From Candidatus Hydrothermales bacterium (GTDB lineage Bacteria; Hydrothermota; Hydrothermia; Hydrothermales; JAJRUZ01), in assembly GCA_039630235.1 (NCBI GenBank), contig JBCNVI010000003.1:62001-126000 (forward strand): a stretch of 64,000 nt of DNA, given 5' to 3'. Below, in pieces: positions 57,976 through 64,000 of the stretch. The position numbers were made by a program, and so were the translations under genes. The notes below the pieces were generated by a model. It did no database searches. It was not told the DNA's origin and worked only from the letters and a program-made list of their open reading frames with translations. Every line of letters starts with the position of its first letter. Position 1 is the first letter of the stretch.

Positions 57976-60759
57976 TTACTTAGCCTTTATGAACTTTATT
58001 TTTTCTATTTTACCTTCTCTATTTTTTAAAACTAAAAAATAGATCCCCCCTTTTTCTACGTTAATGATTATCTTATCTTTTTTTATTTCATGTGAAAAAT
58101 AAACTTTTCTTCCAGCACTGTCATAAATTTCAAAACTTTCTATAGCTTCAAATGGAGTCAAGATTATCTTATCGCCCTTAATTAACAATTTTACGTCTAA
58201 ATTTTTTATAATGGATTTTTCAGATAACTTAGTGAATGATCCTCCGATTATTTTGGAGCCTGATAAAGGATTGTTATAGTAGTCAAAAATAAAGTTGTTT
58301 AAAAATTTGACAGTATCACCTGGTCTTACGCTTGGTTTTCCACCATCAGTTGAGAGAAATACAAAAATATAGCTGTCATAAATTATGATATTGCCAATTT
58401 CTCCATTTCCTGAAAGCCAACTGTGATTATTTGAGAGTTTAAAAACACTGTTTATATTCATTTTATTTATTTCATTTTTAGGTAAAATATTTTCAGAAAA
58501 ATAAAAGGCTATAAAATCATCGCTGTCGATGGAAGTATCTGGATAGATATTGTCAAAAGCTAAAATACTGTCGCAACGTGGAAGTTCTAAATCAAAGCTA
58601 CCTTCAATAGGAGAAAAACCGAAGCATGGATTACCCTTTGTATCATAAATCCTATAGCCCCTAACATAAACTGTATCAAAGTTAAAGATTCTGGAATCCG
58701 AGCCTGTAAAAACAAAAAGAAGTGTTTCAGGAGTTATCCAAAGAGAGTAAAAGTTTTCTCCAAAATATCCCCCTTTTTTAAAGTAGAAAAAAGAGTCAAC
58801 ATTTGCTGGATAAATATGAGGCATATTTGTTTTTTCATTAAATATAAAAAACATTGAGTCTCCACTGTTTATACCGTTATCAAAGAAACTCCCATCTTTA
58901 GCAATTGCCCTTATTAATTTTGGACCAAGAATATCATCAAAGCTTCCACCTATAATTACTTTTGATCTTCTCCAAAAGCCAAAAGAGTCACTCATTTTTA
59001 CTTTTACTGTGTCACCCACTTCTACTGAGGGGTAAGTATTTCCTGAGAAGGCAAGAAACACTTTTAGGGTTTCTCCGTTTGTTGACCATTGGGCTCCCCC
59101 AAAGTCTCCATAAATATTAAGCCATGAATGATTGTTTGATAATTTAAGGAGGCTATCTACGTTATTTTTATTTATAAACAGCTTTGAAGTCGGTTCGTTA
59201 AATATAAAAACTACATAATCATCAGGATCTTTACCGTCCCTTTGAAATGTACCATCCTTAGCCTCAGCCCAAATAGCTATGGGTCCAGTTGTGTCCTCCT
59301 CGTAATAAATTCTAATTTGGTCAACAATGGGAGAAAATTCAGGATTTGATGTAAAAAGTTCTAACTTGTATTGAAAAAGAGTATCAGAAAATTTAACAAA
59401 ACTGTAATTTTCTAAAGATGAAGAGTCAGCTTGTAAGGGGGTAATGTGGCTAAAAGGAATGGTATCATTTATGTTATTAAAACTTCTTATTTTTAATTTG
59501 AAGTTGCCAAAAAGCTTACCCTTAATTTTGTATGCCTTAACCTTTATTGGTCCTCTTCCCCCCTTCAGTTTAATATAATTTGAGATTATGTGACCACTAC
59601 TTTGAAATTTTGACTTAAAAAGTCTTGGTTTATATGAGGTTCCGACTAATATTTCGTTTCCTTTATATCCTATCCCCGTAGAGGGTATAAGAGTTCCAAG
59701 ATTTGAGTATTTATCGAGCGATTCTATAAGGTTCCATTCAATTCCATCAGAGGAAGCATAAATCCTTCTTTTAGGGTATGTATTTTCGCCATAGGCAAGT
59801 AAATATATAATTCCGCTATTTGATTTAAAAATATCGAAAATTTCTACTTCAGAGCTTTGGAATGTTGTGTAGTAACTATTATTTTTTATCAAATAACAGG
59901 CTGTTGGTAAATTTCCTGCCACTATAAGGTTTTTCTCAGGGTTTGATAAAACCCCGCCCACTATTTGTTTTGAAGGTAAAAGGGGTGAAATTGGATAAAA
60001 GTTTACATCATCTAAGGTTTCATAGATTTTTGATCCACTTCCGTCAGCTAAAGCAATAGCTATTCCTAACCCATTTCTAGTTTTAAAAAGACAATGTGCA
60101 TCAGGCTCACTTCCAGGAGGTGATGGGAACTGGTATATACTCTGCCATATATTTTGTGATTTTAAATATCTAAAAATTCTTCCCCTATTTGTAGAGCAGT
60201 ACATTTTAAGAGGAGAAAATATTAAAAAGTCTGAGAAACTATGACCCGAAGCACTCGGTGAGTTAGGAATCCACCTGAAATTTTGTGGAGGAAGATATTC
60301 TAATTCATTAGAGTAAAATATCCAACCTAACCCAGAAACAGAGCCAATCCATAAATTATTCCCAAAATCTTTGGAAAAATAAATCCTTTTTACAAGGTTA
60401 AAAGATTTATCGTCGTACAGCACTCTACCAGAGGTAAAACTTAGAGAGTCAAGAGTGTAAAAGATTTTAAAATTTTGGACAGTTATGTTTGGATAAAAAA
60501 CACCTACAAATACAGTATCAGGAGATTTTAAGGCTATACCCTTTACTTCGTATCCACCGAAATCGAAAACTTGTGAGCTTGGAACTAAAAAAAGTGAGTC
60601 TCTTGAAATTATTAAAGAATCAGTTTTATAAAAGGGGTCAACTTGATAAGCCTTTAAAAAAGTTCTCAGTGTATCTCTTTTTACTACTATTGTGTCCCTG
60701 CCCCCCGCCCAAGTATCTTGGAGAATAAAACTTAAAGAGAAAATTAAATTAATAATCAT
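57976..60759 (-). CDS. Large secreted protein with three tandem repeat domains and a T9SS-type sorting domain
   Basis: This is a 927-residue protein. It has a signal (MIINLIFSLSFILQDTWAGG), a beta-propeller-like region with sialidase-type turns (about residues 90-400) and a linker. Three related domains of about 110 residues follow, at about 493-610, 611-722 and 723-850. Repeats 1 and 3 share LSNNHSWL and a VxxGDTVK motif; repeats 1 and 3 also end in IIGGSF. The C-terminal 75 residues (about 853-927) have FEIYDSAGRKVYFS, INVEKGGIYFLVL and KIEKIKFIKA, the pattern of type IX secretion sorting domains. It would be exported through a T9SS-like system. The ATG overlaps the etfA stop by four bases. 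Confidence 0.75.
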   Translation of the reverse strand: MIINLIFSLSFILQDTWAGGRDTIVVKRDTLRTFLKAYQVDPFYKTDSLIISRDSLFLVPSSQVFDFGGYEVKGIALKSPDTVFVGVFYPNITVQNFKIFYTLDSLSFTSGRVLYDDKSFNLVKRIYFSKDFGNNLWIGSVSGLGWIFYSNELEYLPPQNFRWIPNSPSASGHSFSDFLIFSPLKMYCSTNRGRIFRYLKSQNIWQSIYQFPSPPGSEPDAHCLFKTRNGLGIAIALADGSGSKIYETLDDVNFYPISPLLPSKQIVGGVLSNPEKNLIVAGNLPTACYLIKNNSYYTTFQSSEVEIFDIFKSNSGIIYLLAYGENTYPKRRIYASSDGIEWNLIESLDKYSNLGTLIPSTGIGYKGNEILVGTSYKPRLFKSKFQSSGHIISNYIKLKGGRGPIKVKAYKIKGKLFGNFKLKIRSFNNINDTIPFSHITPLQADSSSLENYSFVKFSDTLFQYKLELFTSNPEFSPIVDQIRIYYEEDTTGPIAIWAEAKDGTFQRDGKDPDDYVVFIFNEPTSKLFINKNNVDSLLKLSNNHSWLNIYGDFGGAQWSTNGETLKVFLAFSGNTYPSVEVGDTVKVKMSDSFGFWRRSKVIIGGSFDDILGPKLIRAIAKDGSFFDNGINSGDSMFFIFNEKTNMPHIYPANVDSFFYFKKGGYFGENFYSLWITPETLLFVFTGSDSRIFNFDTVYVRGYRIYDTKGNPCFGFSPIEGSFDLELPRCDSILAFDNIYPDTSIDSDDFIAFYFSENILPKNEINKMNINSVFKLSNNHSWLSGNGEIGNIIIYDSYIFVFLSTDGGKPSVRPGDTVKFLNNFIFDYYNNPLSGSKIIGGSFTKLSEKSIIKNLDVKLLIKGDKIILTPFEAIESFEIYDSAGRKVYFSHEIKKDKIIINVEKGGIYFLVLKNREGKIEKIKFIKAK

Positions 60760-61697
60760 GCTTTTAATTTTTTAATTTCTTCTGTTAGTGCAGGAACAAC
60801 TTGAAAGAGATCACCAACAATTCCATAGTCTGCTATTTGGAAAATCGGGGCATTTGGATCCTTATTAATTGCAACGATCACTTTACTTGTTCTCATCCCT
60901 GCAAGATGTTGTAAAGCTCCAGAAATTCCACATGCAATGTATAAGTTTGGAGAAACAGTTTTTCCCGTTTGACCCACCTGGTGTGAATGGTCTATCCAAC
61001 CTGCATCAACTGCAGCTCTTGACGCTCCTACTGCTCCCCCAAGAATTTTTGCTAATTCTCTTAGGGGTTTAAAACCTTCGGGTCCACCAACACCTCTTCC
61101 ACCTGATACAATTATCTCTGCCTCTGTTACATCTATTTCTTCCTCACCTTTTTCCCTTGTTTCCTTTATTTTTAATCTCTCAACACTCTTTACTACTATT
61201 TTTTCAAATTTACCACTTTTTGGATTTTCAATGGGATTTACTATGTTTGATCTTAGGGAAATGGAGTATTTTTCGGAGTTAACCACTTCCCAGACATAGG
61301 CCTTTCCAGCAAAAATTGGTCTCTTAAAGATTTTTTTACCATTTTCTTCTTTTACTTCGATGATATCTTGGATTAAGGGTAAATCAAGTAGCGCTGAAAC
61401 ACCAGCTGCAATTATTCTTCCAGTGTTTGAAGCAGGAAAGATTAAAACGTTAAAGTTTTTATCTTTTAAAAACTCAAAGAGAGAATTTATAATTCCATCT
61501 TCAGATTCTACTTTTTCTGAGGGTGAAATAAGATAAAGATAATCTGCTCCGTACCTGAAAACTTCTTCTTTTTCTATTTCTTCACCCAGGGCAAAGGCAA
61601 ATATCTCAGAACTATAGTTCTTTAGGGCAAAAGTTATTAATTCTAACGAGTGTTTTTTTACCTTTCCATCCTTTGTTTCAAGATAGATTCCTATCAT
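60756..61697 (-). CDS. etfA: Electron transfer flavoprotein alpha subunit
   Basis: This 313-residue protein has the C-terminal FAD-binding domain: VSGGRGVGGPEGFKPLRELA (about residues 198-217), GAVGASRAAVDAGWIDHSHQ (about 222-241), VGQTGKTVSPNLYIACGISG and IADYGIVGDLFQVVP. The N-terminal domain contains LIFPASNTGRIIAAGVSALL. With EtfB it carries electrons from acyl-CoA dehydrogenases or other flavoproteins. Its stop overlaps the start of the sorting-domain gene, and etfB is 13 bp upstream. Confidence 0.95.
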   Translation of the reverse strand: MIGIYLETKDGKVKKHSLELITFALKNYSSEIFAFALGEEIEKEEVFRYGADYLYLISPSEKVESEDGIINSLFEFLKDKNFNVLIFPASNTGRIIAAGVSALLDLPLIQDIIEVKEENGKKIFKRPIFAGKAYVWEVVNSEKYSISLRSNIVNPIENPKSGKFEKIVVKSVERLKIKETREKGEEEIDVTEAEIIVSGGRGVGGPEGFKPLRELAKILGGAVGASRAAVDAGWIDHSHQVGQTGKTVSPNLYIACGISGALQHLAGMRTSKVIVAINKDPNAPIFQIADYGIVGDLFQVVPALTEEIKKLKA

Positions 61698-61710
61698 TTT
61701 CCCCTCCCTT

Positions 61711-62472
61711 TTAAAGAACTTTGGCTTCTTCCTTTAACAGCCTTACAAGCTCCTTAACATTATCAGGAAAAGGCAAATTTATAATTTTTCCAGCTTTCCT
61801 TGCTGGAGGTGACTCAAATTTTAGTGTCTCAATCTTTTTATCCACTAAGTTTGATACTACTATCTCATCCATCTTCTTAGATTTTGCCATCATTATTCCT
61901 CTTAAAGATGGATACCTTGGTTCAAATTGACACTTGTCAAATATAATAAAAGAGTTAAATGGGACTTCGTATACAACGAGCCCCTTCTCGGCTTCCTTTG
62001 TTACTTTAAAACTTGAATTATCTACCTCAAGATTTACTGCGCCATAAATAAAAGGCTTTTGAATTTTTGTAGCTAGATATATATGAATATAGTTTCTTTC
62101 ATCGTCAACGGCCTTTTTTCCGCAAAAGATAGCATCTGGATTTTCTTTTTTGATTTCTTCAAGTAAAAGGTTTGCTATTTGAAATGAATCAAGTTCACTT
62201 ACTTTTTCGTATTTAATAAGTTTTGCTCTATCTGCACCCATAGCAAGTCCGTGTCTCAGTGTTTCTTTATAATCTTCACTACCGAGTGAAAGTAAGACTA
62301 TTTCCACATTTTCTTTTTTTTCTTTTACTCTTAAAGCAGCTTCCAAAGCATATTCATCGTAAGGATTCATAACAAATGGTATTGATGAAAGGTCTATACC
62401 ACTACCGTCTGATTTTACCTTTATGGGTACGCCTGTATCTGGAACTCTTTTAACTAACACCAAAATTTTCAT
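61711..62472 (-). CDS. etfB: Electron transfer flavoprotein beta subunit
   Basis: This 253-residue AMP-binding subunit has the N-terminal MKILVLVKRVPDTGVPI, the nucleotide-binding NPYDEYALEAALRVKE (about residues 36-51), GMGADRA-like AMGADRAKLI and the beta-subunit signature in FEPRYPSLRGIMMAKSKKMD. It forms a heterodimer with EtfA, encoded directly downstream. It lies 35 bp after glyS on the same strand, which may form one transcript. Confidence 0.95.
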   Translation of the reverse strand: MKILVLVKRVPDTGVPIKVKSDGSGIDLSSIPFVMNPYDEYALEAALRVKEKKENVEIVLLSLGSEDYKETLRHGLAMGADRAKLIKYEKVSELDSFQIANLLLEEIKKENPDAIFCGKKAVDDERNYIHIYLATKIQKPFIYGAVNLEVDNSSFKVTKEAEKGLVVYEVPFNSFIIFDKCQFEPRYPSLRGIMMAKSKKMDEIVVSNLVDKKIETLKFESPPARKAGKIINLPFPDNVKELVRLLKEEAKVL

Positions 62473-62507
62473 ATATTCTAACGAAAAATTAAGGGGAATT
62501 TAACCCT

Positions 62508-64000
62508 TTAAACCACAACTTTAGATAAATCTCCATACTTCCTAAAAATTTCCCAAACTCTTTTAAGCAAATTCAATCGATTCTCTCTTAATTCTATATT
62601 CTCCGTCATTACAAATACATTATCAAAAAATCTGTCTATAGGTTCTCTTAGTTTTAAAAGTTCTTTTAAGGCCTCCTCAAAGTTTTCTTTTTCCATATGA
62701 ATCAAAAAAATAGGTTCAATTTCCTTTACTTTCTCAAAAAGCACTTTCTCTTCAATTTTTTCAAAGAGATCTTCTCTAATTTCTCCACTCAACTTTTGAT
62801 CCCTTATTATATTGTATGCTCTTTTTTGTCCGATTATGATTTTTTCAAACATTTCTTTCTCTTTCTGGAAATACTCTTGTAAAACTAAGGCTTTTTTGTA
62901 TATTAGATACAAATTTTTAGTTTCACTCTCTATTGTAGCATCTACAAAATCGTATCTTATACCTTTTAGTTCTTCAAGATAATTCTCAAATCTCCTTAAG
63001 ATCTCTTTCTCTATTTCTTGAGCTTTTACGTTAATTCTAATGTTTTGTTTTCTCAAAAGATTTATCACTAGTTCAATTAATTTTTCAAGGTCAAATCTTA
63101 TGTCCTTTTCTATTATTAAATAAAATGTTGAATAAAGGGTTCTTTTGAGCCCAAGGGGATCCTTTGAACCTTTTATCTTGTAGCCGTTAGCTAAGAGAGA
63201 GATAATTGTATCAATCTTATCAGAAATTGAAATTAATATACCTTCTGTTGTTTGAGGTAATTCATCACCATGAGTTTTTGGGAGCCTATACTCTCTTAAA
63301 ATTTTAACTATTTTCTCATCTTTTCTTTGAATCCTTGCATACTCTGATGCTATTATACCTTCAAGTTCAGTAAATTCTTTACCGTCCCTGACCATCTCAG
63401 TTGTAAGGTCAGTTCTAATTAAATCAATAATTTTATTAATAAATTCTCTTTCCTGAGATAGATTAAGGTTTGAATTTTTTACAAAAAAGTTAGTAATTTC
63501 TTTTACTCTTGAGTTTTTTTCGTATATGCTTCCAAGGTCTTTTATCCAGACTACTCCCTTTAAATAATCGGTTCTTTCTTCAAGTGGAATTTCATTATCT
63601 TTTTTAATGTAAAATATCGCATCTTCAAGTCTTGCTATCAAGACATCAATAAGGCCCTTTTTTATTTTATCAGCTTTTTCCTCTTTGTTGTTTATTACAG
63701 CTATGAAATAAGGCAACACTTCCTTATTTTTTGAAACAAGAGGTATATATCTCTGGTGAGATCTCATAGCAGTAAATATTATTTCTTTTGGTATTTCAAG
63801 AAAGTGAGAGGGAAAATCACAGAGGATAACACCTGGATATTCAACAAGACCTGTAAGTTCTTCAATGTGTTCTTCAGTTAAAATAGGCTCAGCATTTAGC
63901 TTATCAGCAATTTTATAAATTTTTTCTGTAATTTTATTTTTTCTTTCCTCAAAATCAGGTATAACCCCGTTATTTTTTAGTGCCTCTTCGTATTCATCTA
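62508..64000 (-). CDS. glyS: Glycyl-tRNA synthetase beta subunit, 5'-truncated by the window end
   Basis: The frame is open on the minus strand through base 64000. The internal ATG at 63767 is inside the conserved TAMRSHQRYIPLV motif, so the gene starts beyond the window. Upstream codons read EELTGLVEYPGVILCDFPSH and FLEIPKEI, a perfect continuation of GlyS. The C-terminal part contains YKIKGSKDPLGLKRTLYST and the anticodon-binding ALVLQEYFQKEKEMF region. It charges tRNA-Gly as an alpha2beta2 enzyme with GlyQ, which is not seen here. About 497 of the usual 690 residues are visible. Confidence 0.95.
   Translation of the reverse strand, partial: DEYEEALKNNGVIPDFEERKNKITEKIYKIADKLNAEPILTEEHIEELTGLVEYPGVILCDFPSHFLEIPKEIIFTAMRSHQRYIPLVSKNKEVLPYFIAVINNKEEKADKIKKGLIDVLIARLEDAIFYIKKDNEIPLEERTDYLKGVVWIKDLGSIYEKNSRVKEITNFFVKNSNLNLSQEREFINKIIDLIRTDLTTEMVRDGKEFTELEGIIASEYARIQRKDEKIVKILREYRLPKTHGDELPQTTEGILISISDKIDTIISLLANGYKIKGSKDPLGLKRTLYSTFYLIIEKDIRFDLEKLIELVINLLRKQNIRINVKAQEIEKEILRRFENYLEELKGIRYDFVDATIESETKNLYLIYKKALVLQEYFQKEKEMFEKIIIGQKRAYNIIRDQKLSGEIREDLFEKIEEKVLFEKVKEIEPIFLIHMEKENFEEALKELLKLREPIDRFFDNVFVMTENIELRENRLNLLKRVWEIFRKYGDLSKVVV

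Overview
The window is an AT-rich, gene-dense piece of a bacterial chromosome with about 57 protein genes. It has no tRNA, rRNA, CRISPR array, insertion sequence or phage gene that I can support. The cell is Gram-negative in plan: there is a BamA-like Omp85 protein, an OmpA-family protein, a TonB-receptor-type barrel, a PorV-like barrel, MlaE/MlaF and many lipoproteins. It makes peptidoglycan, probably of the meso-diaminopimelate type, because MurE carries DNPRFEDP. One secreted protein ends in a type IX secretion-like sorting domain. V/A-type ATPase subunit D, a class II CCA/poly(A) polymerase-type enzyme, rmlA of the long type and alpha2beta2-type glycyl-tRNA synthetase are also present. Together these suggest an FCB-related candidate phylum (WOR-3/Hydrothermae-like, possibly thermophilic). 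That placement is inference; no marker was compared.

Layout. Positions 1-5367: a truncated EPCGC-type nucleotidase-like gene, an Ig-domain lipoprotein, then an operon of V-ATPase subunit D, a PpiD/SurA-like chaperone and a BamA-like protein that appears to start at ATT. Positions 5396-20572 (minus strand): a complete 15-gene dcw cluster running mraZ-rsmH-ftsL-ftsI-murE-murF-mraY-murD-ftsW-murG-murC-murB-ftsQ-ftsA-ftsZ. It is driven by a near-ideal sigma70 promoter with 10-bp-phased MraZ boxes and three 12-bp-phased DnaA-box-like sites just upstream. Positions 20718-28324 (plus strand): TonB-type receptor, PorV-like barrel, CCA-type nucleotidyltransferase, enoyl-CoA hydratase, transglutaminase-like protein and an orphan ABC ATPase.

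Positions 28340-33475 (minus): a metal section with a small His/Cys exported protein, a His-rich outer-membrane protein, ZnuA- and ZnuB-like proteins, two lipoproteins and a ZIP transporter. Positions 33503-44313 (mixed): nucleotide-sugar and surface genes (DegT aminotransferase, CBS-epimerase fusion, rmlA, a 999-residue coiled-coil membrane protein, AMMECR1), a flavin reductase, a radical SAM protein, a SagB-type oxidoreductase and an OmpA-family protein. Positions 44310-48432: a heterodimeric ABC exporter and a DUF92 membrane protein. Positions 48379-64000 (minus): a 14-gene run from glyS (truncated by the window end) through etfB-etfA, a sorting-domain protein, galE-like, dnaB, mlaE-mlaF, hpf, hprK, a lytic transglycosylase, a lipoprotein, tsaB and rimI.

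Two initiation habits stand out. Several genes have a TATAAT-like box 5-7 nt before the start codon and no Shine-Dalgarno, so they look leaderless. Separately, bamA and the lytic transglycosylase appear to begin at ATT, and a small metal-operon gene also lacks any ATG/GTG/TTG. I found no obvious new multi-gene defence or biosynthetic system. The most interesting signals are the zinc operon with its hidden small gene, the ATT starts, the phased boxes upstream of mraZ, and the complementary repeats flanking a small lipoprotein gene.
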